DNA from: CBDAQR01 sp965199055
GTDB lineage: Bacteria; Pseudomonadota; Gammaproteobacteria; Pseudomonadales; Halieaceae
Assembly: GCA_965199055.1 (NCBI GenBank)
Contig: CBDAQR010000004.1
Span: 806,001-870,000 of the forward strand
Length of the DNA stretch: 64,000 nucleotides
Reading direction: 5' to 3'
Shown here: positions 16,435 through 25,783 of the stretch, one piece after another
Numbering within the stretch: position 1 is the first letter of the stretch
Layout: the number at the start of each line of letters is the position of its first letter
Notes under the pieces: generated by a model
The model's database searches: none
Told to the model about the DNA's origin: nothing
The model's input: only the letters and a program-made list of their open reading frames with translations
Translations under genes and position numbers: made by a program

Positions 16435-19400
16435 GCTTTCTCTTCACGCTTGCGAAGGAAGGGCAGGTAGAACGTCGGTAGCACGAACAGTGTGAACAGC
16501 GTGCCAATAAGCATGCCGGCTGTGATAGTCAGGCCGATAGCGTAGCGGCTTTCCGCACCTGCCCCGTAGGCGATCAAGAGTGGGAATACCCCCAGCACCG
16601 TAGCGAACGTGGTCATCAGAATAGGGCGCAGACGTAGCCCCGCGGCTTCCAGAACTGCCTCCTTGCGATCGACGCCGTCTTTCATCATTTGATTCGCGAA
16701 ATCAACGATCAGGATGCCGTGCTTGCTGATCAGGCCAATCAGCGTCAGCAAGCCCACCTGTGTGTATATGTTGAGCGTGCCCGCACCTAACGCCAGCGGC
16801 ACCATCGCGCCGAAAATAGACAGCGGCACGGCGACCAGCACGACCAGCGGATCTCGGAAGCTGTTGAACTGGGCGGCTAGAACCAAAAAAATGAACAGCA
16901 GTGACGCCGCAAACAATATCCCGAAGCCGCCTTGTTCCTGGGTGAAGCGGCGAGACTCGCCGACATAGCCAGCCCGGTATCCCGTAGGTGCAATCTCCGG
17001 CAGTGTATTTTCCAGGAAGGAGAGACCGGTTCCCAGTGAATTCGGTGGCAACATGAAGCCCTGTACCGTGGTCGAATTGAGCTGCTGGTATTGGGACAGG
17101 CTATTCGGCTCAACGCGATGATCCAATTCGATGACCGTCGACAGGGGCACCAGTTCGCCGCCCGTGGTGCGCAAGTAGTAGCGCTCCAGCCACTCCTTGG
17201 TCAGACGAAATCCGCGCTCCGCCTGGGGAATCACCTTGTAGCTGCGACCCTCCAGGGTAAACCGATTGGCTTCACCTTCGCCAAGCATGACCTGCAGCGT
17301 TTCGCCAATGGATTGCATAGAGATCCCGAGGCGGGCCGCCAGTTCACGGTTAATCGAAACGGTGACTTCCGGCCGACTGTAGCGCAGCGTTTTATTGACG
17401 AACGCGAACAATCCCGACTCGCGAGCCCGCTTCAGGACTTCGTCGGACACTCGGTCAAGCTCCTCGTAATCAGCGGTGGATGCGATGACGAAACTGACCG
17501 GCAGACCGGAGTCGGTGCCGGGCATAGATGGCCAGCCAAAGGTGAATATCTCCAGGCCGCTGATCTTGCGAAATTCACTCTGTAGTTCGGCCTGTATTTC
17601 CTGTTGTGTCCGCTTGCGTTCGCCCCAGGGTTTCAGTTCCACACCGCCAAACACGTTGCCCGGGTTGTTGACCTGCCAGGAGTGAGTGACCTCGGGTACC
17701 TGTTTCCAAACCGCGACCATCTCGTCCAGGAAATAATTGATGTAGTCGATGCTGCTGTAATCCGGCGGCTGCGCCACGATAAAGAGAGAACCTTGATCTT
17801 CCTCCGGCGCCAGTTCCTTCTGGGCCAGTGCAAACAGGATGGGGAGGCTCGCGACAATTATCACGGCGAACAGCAACACTGCGCCGCGATTATTCAGGCA
17901 ACGCCCGAGTAGTTTTTGATAGCTGTCGTGCAGCCAGTGAAAGGCCTCGTCAAGCTTGTCGGCGATCGCCCCCTGGTGATCGTGATCCTTGAGCACCTTG
18001 GCGCACATCATGGGGCTGAGTGTTAGCGCGATCACACCCGAGACGATTACTGCGCCGGCCAGCGTCAAGGCAAATTCGGTGAACAGCACACCGGTAAGCC
18101 CTCCCAGAAAGCCGATGGGTGCGTACACCGCTGCCAGGGTCAGGGTCATAGCGATAACCGGGAGCGCAACCTCCCTTGCTCCCTGCAAGGCCGCGTCCAG
18201 CGGCGCCATATCCTCTTCGATATGTCGGTGCACGTTTTCCACCACCACGATGGCGTCGTCCACCACGAGTCCGATCGCTATGACCATCGCCAGCAGGGTC
18301 AGCGTGTTAATAGAGAAACCCATTAGCCAGATGAGAAACAGCACACCAATCAAAGACAGTGGAATGGCCACCAGTGGAATCAGAACGACGCGCGGCGAGC
18401 CGAGAAACAAAAGGATGACCAGCACCACGATGATGGATGCCTCCAGAATCGTCCTGCTGACTTCCTTGAGTGCTTCGCTGATAAAAATCGAAGAGTCTGA
18501 ATCGATAAAGATCTCAAGATCCGCTGGCATTTCGGCCTGCAACGTGGGGATGACAGCTTTGACCCGACTCGCCACATCCAGGGGATTGGCGCCGGGTGCC
18601 TCAGAGATGCTGAGAAATACGGACTCGCGGCCGCTGGAAAATGATGCGGAATCGTAACTGACGCTGGCCAGTTCGAGCTCGGCCACATCGCCGAGACGGA
18701 CTTTGCGCTCGCCTTCTCGTCGCACCACAATATCGGCGAATTGCTCAGGGCTTTGAATGTCGGTTTCGGCGTCAACGCTGGCACGCACCAGCGCGCCCTT
18801 GGTGGTTCCCGCCGCAGACACATAGTTCTCTCTGCGGATTGCACCCGAGACATCGGCAGCTGTCACACCATAGGCCGCCATCTTCGCAGGGTTCAGCCAT
18901 ACCCTCATCGCAAACTCAGAGCGACTCAGCATCTTGGCCTCGCCCACGCCCTCGATGGTAGAAAGCTCCGGCTGTACCACGCGACGCGCATAGTCGTGAA
19001 TTTGCTGCATGGACATCTGGTCGCTCATGAACGCCAGGTACATCATGGCGTCGCCACCGAAGGAACTGGTCACCACCGGGTCTTCGACTTCCTGCGGGAG
19101 CTCGAACTTGGCTTCATTAACCTTGGCAATGACCTCGTTGAGCACGTCATTAGTGTTCTCGCCCAGGCGCACGTGCACGGAAATCGTAGAGACCCCGGGG
19201 TTGCTCTCAGAAGTGATGTACTCCACACCCTTCGCGGATGCTATGCGCCGCTGTAAGGGGTCGGTGACAAAACCCTGTACCGTGCGAGCACTCGCGCCGC
19301 GATAGACCGCGGAGACCTGGATGAGACTCTTCTGCACCTCGGGGAAATGCCTGATCGTCAGCTGGCTGCCGCCTTGAATACCCAATAACAGCAGCAGCGC

Positions 19401-19454
19401 ACTGACCACGATGGCCAGGACGGGACGACGAATGAAGTGATCCGTGAAACGCAA
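16398..19454 (-). CDS. RND-type multidrug efflux pump, inner-membrane subunit
   Basis: A 1018-residue HAE1-family RND permease with 12 expected membrane helices and two large periplasmic loops. The proton-relay aspartates are in IAIGLVVDDAIVVVENVHRH (TM4). The N-terminus MRFTDHFIRRPVLAIVVSA is typical. It exports hydrophobic or amphipathic compounds by proton antiport, together with the upstream fusion protein and an outer-membrane channel not encoded here. The start lies 2 nt after the fusion-protein stop, so the pair forms an operon. The 3' end overlaps the acyl-CoA synthetase gene by 37 nt on the opposite strand. Confidence 0.93.
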   Translation of the reverse strand: MRFTDHFIRRPVLAIVVSALLLLLGIQGGSQLTIRHFPEVQKSLIQVSAVYRGASARTVQGFVTDPLQRRIASAKGVEYITSESNPGVSTISVHVRLGENTNDVLNEVIAKVNEAKFELPQEVEDPVVTSSFGGDAMMYLAFMSDQMSMQQIHDYARRVVQPELSTIEGVGEAKMLSRSEFAMRVWLNPAKMAAYGVTAADVSGAIRRENYVSAAGTTKGALVRASVDAETDIQSPEQFADIVVRREGERKVRLGDVAELELASVSYDSASFSSGRESVFLSISEAPGANPLDVASRVKAVIPTLQAEMPADLEIFIDSDSSIFISEALKEVSRTILEASIIVVLVILLFLGSPRVVLIPLVAIPLSLIGVLFLIWLMGFSINTLTLLAMVIAIGLVVDDAIVVVENVHRHIEEDMAPLDAALQGAREVALPVIAMTLTLAAVYAPIGFLGGLTGVLFTEFALTLAGAVIVSGVIALTLSPMMCAKVLKDHDHQGAIADKLDEAFHWLHDSYQKLLGRCLNNRGAVLLFAVIIVASLPILFALAQKELAPEEDQGSLFIVAQPPDYSSIDYINYFLDEMVAVWKQVPEVTHSWQVNNPGNVFGGVELKPWGERKRTQQEIQAELQSEFRKISGLEIFTFGWPSMPGTDSGLPVSFVIASTADYEELDRVSDEVLKRARESGLFAFVNKTLRYSRPEVTVSINRELAARLGISMQSIGETLQVMLGEGEANRFTLEGRSYKVIPQAERGFRLTKEWLERYYLRTTGGELVPLSTVIELDHRVEPNSLSQYQQLNSTTVQGFMLPPNSLGTGLSFLENTLPEIAPTGYRAGYVGESRRFTQEQGGFGILFAASLLFIFLVLAAQFNSFRDPLVVLVAVPLSIFGAMVPLALGAGTLNIYTQVGLLTLIGLISKHGILIVDFANQMMKDGVDRKEAVLEAAGLRLRPILMTTFATVLGVFPLLIAYGAGAESRYAIGLTITAGMLIGTLFTLFVLPTFYLPFLRKREEKAQRAEDLYASAR

Positions 19455-19456
19455 GG

Positions 19457-20527
19457 CTAAAGCTCCACACTCTCGTCGATCAAAATCTTGACGCCGCGAA
19501 ACAGCTTATTCTGGCCCACCGTGACGACTTGCACGCCAGGCTCCAGTCCCGACAGTATGGAGGTCTTGCCATCGCGTACTTCGCCAATCTCGACCACCGT
19601 CGCGACTGCGGTTAATCCGCCATCCTCAGACTCCTCGACAATGTGCACGAGATTTCCTTGCAGCGAGTAGGTGACCGCCGTTTCGGGCACCACGGTCACG
19701 GCTTCATCCTTTGCCAGATCAATGCGCAGAGTCGCAAACATGCCCGGCAAAAGGCCTTCGCCCTGCAGAATCGTCGCCCGTACCAGGAGGTTGCGAGTGC
19801 CGGGGTCGACTCTGGCGTCGATGGCGCTGATCGTCGCTGGGAACTCCCTGTCAGTGAAAGCACTCACGCGCAGCGCAATATCCAGGCCGCTGCGCAGTTG
19901 CGGCGCAAAGCGGGCCGGCAGCGTGAAATCGATTTCGAGTTCACTGTCATCCTGCAGTGTCGCGATGATCGTGCCCGGTGAAATGTAGTCGCCGAGTTCC
20001 ACCCGTCGTATGCCCACGGTGCCGGAGAAGGGGGCATGTATACGCTTGTTGCGCAGGCGTGCCTCAGTTTCTGCGAGCTGGGCCTTGGCGCGGGCGAGAT
20101 CGGCTTTAGACTGGTCATACTGCGTTTGCGAGACGGAATTCTTCTTCACCAGCTCGCTGTCGCGCTCATAGAGCACCTGGGCCAGTTCCAGCGTCGCTGT
20201 CTGGTTCTCTCTGCTGGCCTGTTCGACCTCGTCATTAAGCACCAGCAAAATCGCGCCCGCTTCGACGTCGTCGCCGGAGTCAAAATTGATCTGGGTGATT
20301 TCGCCACTGGTTTCTGAAGTCAGTTCCACGCCTCGCACTGCACGGATAGTCCCCACCGCGTCCAGGTAGCGACCCCAACGCGCCTCAGTGGAGGTGGTGG
20401 CTGCGACCGTCACCGGGGGTGGCGAGAAATCGGTGCTCATCAACTCCGCGATTTGCAGGTATTTATAGCCTCCGATGGAGCCGAGGATTGCTATTAGCAG
20501 GCCGATGGCGATTAAATAGGCGCGCAC
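19457..20527 (-). CDS. RND periplasmic membrane-fusion protein (HlyD family)
   Basis: A 356-residue adaptor. It has one N-terminal membrane anchor (YLIAIGLLIAILGSIGGY), a lipoyl-like half (LTSETSGEITQINFDSGDDV), an alpha-helical hairpin (about residues 95-150) and the second lipoyl half with IHAPFSGTVGIRRVELGDYI. It links the RND pump to an outer-membrane channel. I start it at GTG 20527 because the anchor begins there; the open frame back to 20821 runs through the divergent SDR gene and has no adaptor features. Only 72 nt separate it from that SDR. Confidence 0.9.
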   Translation of the reverse strand: MRAYLIAIGLLIAILGSIGGYKYLQIAELMSTDFSPPPVTVAATTSTEARWGRYLDAVGTIRAVRGVELTSETSGEITQINFDSGDDVEAGAILLVLNDEVEQASRENQTATLELAQVLYERDSELVKKNSVSQTQYDQSKADLARAKAQLAETEARLRNKRIHAPFSGTVGIRRVELGDYISPGTIIATLQDDSELEIDFTLPARFAPQLRSGLDIALRVSAFTDREFPATISAIDARVDPGTRNLLVRATILQGEGLLPGMFATLRIDLAKDEAVTVVPETAVTYSLQGNLVHIVEESEDGGLTAVATVVEIGEVRDGKTSILSGLEPGVQVVTVGQNKLFRGVKILIDESVEL

Positions 20528-20599
20528 TGTGTATCCCTTACTTCTTGAGGTGTGCAAGTGTATAGCTTTTGTACTGAAGATGCAGTTAGGTGGATCAAT

Positions 20600-21385
20600 A
20601 TGGGAATACTCGACAAGTTTCGCCTCGATGGAAAAGTTGCGCTGGTGACCGGGGCGGGTAAAGGGATTGGCGCGGGCATTAGCCGCGCGTTCGCCGAGGT
20701 GGGGGCAGATGTTGTGCTGGCGGCGCGGACGCCCGCAGACCTTGAGCGGGTAGCGGCCGACATCGAGGCGATGGGACAGCGAGCGCTGATAGTGCCCACA
20801 GATGTTATGGAGCCGGATCAACGGCAGGCGTTGGTCGAAGCGGCGCTAGCCGAGTTTGGCGGGGTAGATATCCTGGTTAACAATGCGGGGGGCTTTCCGC
20901 CGCGGCCGGCGCTGGAGACCTCGGTCGAGCACTTCGACGCCGCCTTTCAATTCAATGTCAGTACCGCCTACAGTCTGTCTGTGGCGCTGGCCCCTGTGTT
21001 GGCTGAGCGGGGCGGTAACATCATCAATATTTCGTCTATTGCCGGGCACAAACCGACCTCCTGGTTCTCAGCCTATGGCACTGCCAAAGGCGCCTTGTCT
21101 CTGTTGACCCAAGAGCTGGCTCAGGAATTCGCGCCCAAGATTCGGGTTAATGCGATTGCCGTGGGGTCGACCAAGACCGATGCGCTAAACACCGTGCTGA
21201 ACGAAGAGATAGAGCAGACGATGGTTGCTTTAACGCCCATGGGCCGCTTGGGAGAAGTCGAGGATATTGCCCTTGGTGCGCTGTTTTTGGCGTCTGCTGC
21301 GGGCAGCTACACCACGGGCGAGATACTCGGTATACACGGTGGACTGGAGCGGCTGAATATGGAGATGCCACGGGCTTTCCTGTAA
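20600..21385 (+). CDS. Short-chain dehydrogenase/reductase
   Basis: A 261-residue classical SDR. The cofactor loop is TGAGKGIG, NNAG follows at about 88, and the catalytic Ser and Tyr-Lys are in INISSIAGH and YGTAKGA. The C-terminus reads TGEILGIHGG. It oxidises or reduces a hydroxyl/keto group with NAD(P). It resembles 7-alpha-hydroxysteroid dehydrogenase-type SDRs, but the substrate is not determined. The ATG at 20600 follows AGGTGG; the longer frame from 20552 adds no SDR residues. It may share a control region with the divergent efflux operon. Confidence 0.85.
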   Translation: MGILDKFRLDGKVALVTGAGKGIGAGISRAFAEVGADVVLAARTPADLERVAADIEAMGQRALIVPTDVMEPDQRQALVEAALAEFGGVDILVNNAGGFPPRPALETSVEHFDAAFQFNVSTAYSLSVALAPVLAERGGNIINISSIAGHKPTSWFSAYGTAKGALSLLTQELAQEFAPKIRVNAIAVGSTKTDALNTVLNEEIEQTMVALTPMGRLGEVEDIALGALFLASAAGSYTTGEILGIHGGLERLNMEMPRAFL

Positions 21386-21428
21386 GTTATCGCTGCAATT
21401 CGAATAGGCCTTTGGGGGGCTATCATCT

Positions 21429-22961
21429 GTGCTGAATAAGCGTCGACTCAAGAATCTCGAAAAACGGATGGATCGAGCGGAAAGCTACGCCGATTGGCGT
21501 GAAATGGCGCTCGAACACGACGAGATCAGCGGCATGAAGCGCTGGCGCGAGGTCGACCAAACCAACCTTTATGACTATGCCACGATCCGGCGTCGGGTCG
21601 ATCGCTTGCGCAGTTTGCGCGCTCGCGGCGACGACGTAGGCCTGCTGTTTACCCTCAATGAGGGTATCCACGGCAACATGGGCGGCATGGGCAGCAGTAA
21701 GCTGCATCAGCAGGCGAAGGGCGGCACGAAGTTACTCATCGAGGAATACATCGACGAAATCGACAGTGCACTGCGTTACCTGGCTGAACTTGAGTCCCCA
21801 GACATTTCGACGGCCGACAAACTCGACTTCTTTTATCGCGCGAACCACTGTTACGGGCGCTCTGCACTGATGTTAAGTGGTGGCGGCATCCTGGGTTTTT
21901 ACCATCTTGGTGTCGTCAAGGCGCTGATGGAGCACAATCTCCTGCCGCGAGTAATCTCCGGGTCCAGCGCCGGTTCCATGATCGCAGGTGTGTTGGGAAC
22001 CCACACCGACGAAGAATTGACCCATTTCTTTGACCCCAAGAATGTGCACTTCGAAGCAGAGCGCGAGGCGACGGTATTCGACCGTATGCTGTTCGGCAAA
22101 AACCCCAGCCTGGACGTGCACGACGTGCAGGGTATTGTCGAGCGTCTGATTCCTGATATGACCTTCCAGGAGGCCTACGAGAAGACGGGTCGTCAGATTA
22201 GCGTATCGGTGGCACCCGCCGAGCCACACCAGACGTCGCGTTTGCTCAATGCGATTGCATCGCCGAACGTCTATATTCGCAGCGCCGTGATGGCTTCCTG
22301 TGCCGTACCTGGCGTATTTCCGCCAGTCATTCTCAGTGCCAAGAACGTTCACGGCGACCCGCAGCCCTATCTGCCCAACCGCAAGTGGGTCGACGGCTCC
22401 GTCAGTGATGATCTGCCGGCCAAGCGCCTGGGACGCTTGTACAGCACCAATCACAGTATTGTCAGCATGGTGAACCCGATCGTCCTGCCCTTCCTCAGCA
22501 GCGGTCTGGCGGATAATCGCTTGCTGCGTGCCGGCAGTAAGTTCGGCGTGGAGGCAGCGCGGGAAATTCTTAACGCTTACCGTCAGCGTGTACAGCGGCG
22601 CAGCAGCGATTGGCCCCGTTTCAATTGGCTGGTGAACATGATCCACGCGCTGGTGGATCAAAATTACAGTGGCGACATCAACATCGTGCCGCGCTTGCGC
22701 TGGCTCAATTTGACCAAGGTGCTCTCACACATCACCGAAGAGGAAATGATGTTGCTCATGAAAGAGGGCGAGGCCGCCGCCTATCCTGAGATCAGAGCCA
22801 TCGAAACCTGCACCAGGGTCAGTCGTACGCTGGACGATATTCTGGAGCGTTTCGAACGCGGCGATCTGAAGCCAATACGTGCGGCTCGTCGCCGTCCCAA
22901 GCGTCCTGCGAAAGGCAAGACAGCAAAAAAGCCTGATCTGCCGCCTGCGCAGGCGGCATGA
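21429..22961 (+). CDS. DUF3336-patatin lipase (Tgl3/4/5-like)
   Basis: A 510-residue protein. Residues about 1-140 match the DUF3336 domain found before the patatin domain in yeast triacylglycerol lipases. The patatin fold then starts with the oxyanion loop GGGILG (151-156), the nucleophile Ser180 in GSSAG and the dyad Asp322 in WVDGS. The catalytic dyad is therefore complete. The C-terminal tail is basic and Pro/Ala/Lys rich. It probably hydrolyses neutral lipid or phospholipid at a lipid surface. It starts at GTG 21429 after a GGGGGG run and ends inside the next gene (ATGA). The WS/DGAT lipid synthase is the third gene of the unit, which fits turnover of stored lipid. Confidence 0.88.
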   Translation: MLNKRRLKNLEKRMDRAESYADWREMALEHDEISGMKRWREVDQTNLYDYATIRRRVDRLRSLRARGDDVGLLFTLNEGIHGNMGGMGSSKLHQQAKGGTKLLIEEYIDEIDSALRYLAELESPDISTADKLDFFYRANHCYGRSALMLSGGGILGFYHLGVVKALMEHNLLPRVISGSSAGSMIAGVLGTHTDEELTHFFDPKNVHFEAEREATVFDRMLFGKNPSLDVHDVQGIVERLIPDMTFQEAYEKTGRQISVSVAPAEPHQTSRLLNAIASPNVYIRSAVMASCAVPGVFPPVILSAKNVHGDPQPYLPNRKWVDGSVSDDLPAKRLGRLYSTNHSIVSMVNPIVLPFLSSGLADNRLLRAGSKFGVEAAREILNAYRQRVQRRSSDWPRFNWLVNMIHALVDQNYSGDINIVPRLRWLNLTKVLSHITEEEMMLLMKEGEAAAYPEIRAIETCTRVSRTLDDILERFERGDLKPIRAARRRPKRPAKGKTAKKPDLPPAQAA

Positions 22962-24367
22962 AAAAAGCACTACTCGTTATCGCGCTGATTTCACTCGGCG
23001 TGGTGACACTTGCGGTCTCTTTTAATCCAGCCGATTTTGCCGCCAATCGCCTGAAACGCAATGATTCCCTGATTGCCGAGCAGACGGCATACCACGTTGG
23101 GGTGATGGCCTACGTCTACGGCTACCCGCTGGTGGATATGTATCGGCAGATGCACAACGAGACGCAGCGCACCAGTCCCGCACAGCAGGTGTATGCGCCC
23201 GTTAATCGCTTTTATCGTTTTCCAGAAATCGTCGGCCCCGATAACGCGGGAAATCTGCGTGCGCCCAACAATGACACTCTGTATTACGCCGCCTGGTTCG
23301 ATATCAGCGAAGAGCCCTTGATTCTGCACACACCGGATACGGACGGTCGCTACTACACGATAGCGGTCACCAATTTCTACGCCGAGGTCGAGCACATCGG
23401 CCGGCGCACGACTGGTACCTCGGAGCGCTTGTTCGCCCTGATTCTGCCGGGCTGGCAGGGTGAGCTACCCGACGCGGTGACGCCAATTGAGGTGGAAACG
23501 CCCCAGGGCTGGCTGTTGGGGCGTATGTTGGTAGAGGGCCCAGACGACTTTGATACGGCCATGGGCCTGGTGCAGCAGGTGTGGTCGGCGAGCCTCAGCG
23601 AGTTTGATCCATCGGGTCCGCCACCGAATCCGGAGCCGCAGTTAGCGACAGAGCTGTCACCCATGACCTCGCTGGGCTTCTTCGAGATTATGAATAAGGT
23701 GATTCGCGAGCTTCCCGTGCGTCCGGGTACGGAAGCACTCATGGCGCAGTTTGACGCGATCGGAGTAGGGCCCAACAGCGCCTTCGACCAGGCCTCTCTG
23801 GATCCCGCGCGTAAGCGCGGGCTGGAAAGGGCACTAGACGATGGTGAAGCGCTGGTAGCCGCTTCAACCCAGCGCAGTACTGCCAGCTATAACGGCTGGA
23901 TGGTATCTACCCAAATCGGTCGCTATGGCTTCGACTACTTGCAGCGGGCGTCGGTGGTCAAAGGCGGCTACGGTAATCTGCCGGAAGAGTCGCTGTATCC
24001 GGCGATGGTGTTCGACAGCGATGGCCAATTGATGGACGGCGCTGCAACCTATCGACTGCATTTCCCCGCGGGATCACTGCCGCCGGTGAACGGGTTTTGG
24101 TCATTGTCAGTGTATCGCCTGACGGATTACCAGCTTGAGGAGAATCCCATCGCTCGCTATAGCATCGGTGATCGCACTGAAGGTTTGCAGTATGCCGCCG
24201 ATGGTTCGCTGACGCTGTGGTTGCAGAACGCTGAGCCTGCAGAAGGTGCGTCAAACTGGTTGCCCACGCCTGCCGGAAATTTTCTCGCAGTCATGCGGCT
24301 ATACGAACCCAGTGAGTCTATTCTTAGTTTTGAGTACACTCTGCCCCCCATCGAACGCCTGGAGTAA
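22958..24367 (+). CDS. DUF1254/DUF1214 domain protein
   Basis: A 469-residue protein with an N-terminal hydrophobic segment (residues 3-20) that is probably a signal peptide or anchor. DUF1254 follows (AYVYGYPLVDMY, then APNNDTLYYAAWFDIS and DTDGRYYTIA), and DUF1214 lies near the C-terminus (GFWSLSVYRLTDY). Such proteins are widespread in Proteobacteria with no assigned reaction. It is sandwiched between a patatin lipase (4-nt overlap) and a wax ester/DGAT synthase (6-nt gap), so a role near lipid storage or the envelope is possible, but this rests on context only. Confidence 0.85.
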   Translation: MKKALLVIALISLGVVTLAVSFNPADFAANRLKRNDSLIAEQTAYHVGVMAYVYGYPLVDMYRQMHNETQRTSPAQQVYAPVNRFYRFPEIVGPDNAGNLRAPNNDTLYYAAWFDISEEPLILHTPDTDGRYYTIAVTNFYAEVEHIGRRTTGTSERLFALILPGWQGELPDAVTPIEVETPQGWLLGRMLVEGPDDFDTAMGLVQQVWSASLSEFDPSGPPPNPEPQLATELSPMTSLGFFEIMNKVIRELPVRPGTEALMAQFDAIGVGPNSAFDQASLDPARKRGLERALDDGEALVAASTQRSTASYNGWMVSTQIGRYGFDYLQRASVVKGGYGNLPEESLYPAMVFDSDGQLMDGAATYRLHFPAGSLPPVNGFWSLSVYRLTDYQLEENPIARYSIGDRTEGLQYAADGSLTLWLQNAEPAEGASNWLPTPAGNFLAVMRLYEPSESILSFEYTLPPIERLE

Positions 24368-24373
24368 TCTCCC

Positions 24374-25783
24374 ATGCAACAACTGACCGGACTCGACGCT
24401 TCCTTTTTGTACTTCGAGACGCCTACTGCGCCGATGCATATCTCCGGACTGGCCATTTACGATCAGTCGACGGTGGACGGTGGCAAGCTGAGATTCAAAG
24501 AGGTACTGCAATACACCAGCGATAGAATTCAGCGCCTTCCCAGCTTGTCACGCCGACTCGTCACGGTGCCGATGGGCCTGGATCATCCCTACTGGGTCGC
24601 CGACGGCACCTTCGATCCGGAGTTTCATATTCGTCATATTGCCTTGCCAAAGCCGGGTGACTGGCGGCAGTTATGCATTCTGATCAGTCGCATCCACGCC
24701 CGACCGCTGGATCGTGGCCGCCCGCTATGGGAGCTCTATGTCATCGAAGGGCTGAATAATCTTGAAGGCTATCCGCCCAACTGTTTCGCGATCTTTACCA
24801 AGATGCATCACGCGGCGGTCGATGGCGCCTCGGGTATGGAGATCACGGCGGCCACCCACGACATGTCGCCCGACGCGCCGCTGGAATTGGAGCCGGCTGC
24901 GGTAGAGGTTGAGCCCATGCCCACTCGTGCAGAGTTGCTGATCCGCTCGCAGGTGAACGGCGTCAAGCAGCCGTTTCGTTTTATCTCGGTGGCGCGTAAC
25001 ACCGTGCCGGGATTCGCAAAGGCGTATTCGCGGCTGCGCAAGGGCGAGTTGCACCGTATTGAGCATGTGCCAAGAACCCGCTTTAACGACAAGATTTCAC
25101 CCCATCGCGTGTTCAACGCCCTGAGTTTTGATCTCTCAGAGATCAAGGCCATTAAGAATGCTATTCCCGGTGTTACCGTCAATGATGTGGCTGTGGCAAT
25201 TGTTGGGGGCGCCCTAAGGCAATATCTCGAAGACAAAGCTGAGTTGCCTGATGAGAGCCTGGTGGCCATGGCGCCCATCAACGTGCGTGATGAGGCGGAG
25301 CGGGGCACGGGCGGGAATGTCGTTTCGGCGATGGCCGTACAGGTGCGCAGCGATATCAGCGATCCCGCCCATCGCTTACAGGCGGTGCACGAGGGAACAC
25401 AGGATGCCAAGGCCTATTCCAACGCGATTGGCGCCAAGAGCATGACGGACTACACCCAGTTCATTCCCAGCACCTTAACGGCCCAGGCCGCGCGCTTGGC
25501 GAGTCGCTGGGGCTTGGTGAATCAAATGACGCCCCAGTACAACTGCGTCATTACCAACGTTCCCGGGCCGCAAGTGCCGCTGTATAGCGCAGGGGCGAAG
25601 ATGCTGTCTAACTTTGGCACCGGTCCGGTGATGGATAACATGGGCTTGTTCCACGTCATCAGCAGCTACTGCGGGGAATTTACGATCTCGGCCACCGCCT
25701 GTCGCGAAATGATGCCCGATCCGGAATTCTACCGTCAGTGCCTGCGCAACAGCTTCGAATCGCTGCGCGAGGCGCTGCTCTGA
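24374..25783 (+). CDS. Wax ester synthase / diacylglycerol acyltransferase
   Basis: A 469-residue WS/DGAT. The catalytic HHxxxDG motif is HHAAVDG at 145-151. It opens with LTGLDASFLYFETPTAPMHI, and the late conserved NVPGPQ motif lies at about 395. It esterifies acyl-CoA to long-chain alcohols or diacylglycerol, making wax ester or triacylglycerol storage droplets at the membrane. It is last in the patatin-DUF1254-WS/DGAT unit. Its stop abuts the stop of the convergent fghA gene with no base between them. Confidence 0.93.
   Translation: MQQLTGLDASFLYFETPTAPMHISGLAIYDQSTVDGGKLRFKEVLQYTSDRIQRLPSLSRRLVTVPMGLDHPYWVADGTFDPEFHIRHIALPKPGDWRQLCILISRIHARPLDRGRPLWELYVIEGLNNLEGYPPNCFAIFTKMHHAAVDGASGMEITAATHDMSPDAPLELEPAAVEVEPMPTRAELLIRSQVNGVKQPFRFISVARNTVPGFAKAYSRLRKGELHRIEHVPRTRFNDKISPHRVFNALSFDLSEIKAIKNAIPGVTVNDVAVAIVGGALRQYLEDKAELPDESLVAMAPINVRDEAERGTGGNVVSAMAVQVRSDISDPAHRLQAVHEGTQDAKAYSNAIGAKSMTDYTQFIPSTLTAQAARLASRWGLVNQMTPQYNCVITNVPGPQVPLYSAGAKMLSNFGTGPVMDNMGLFHVISSYCGEFTISATACREMMPDPEFYRQCLRNSFESLREALL

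Noticed and set aside
21873..22661. 262-codon minus-strand frame
   Set aside because: Antisense to the patatin gene; the patatin motifs in the plus frame are clear.
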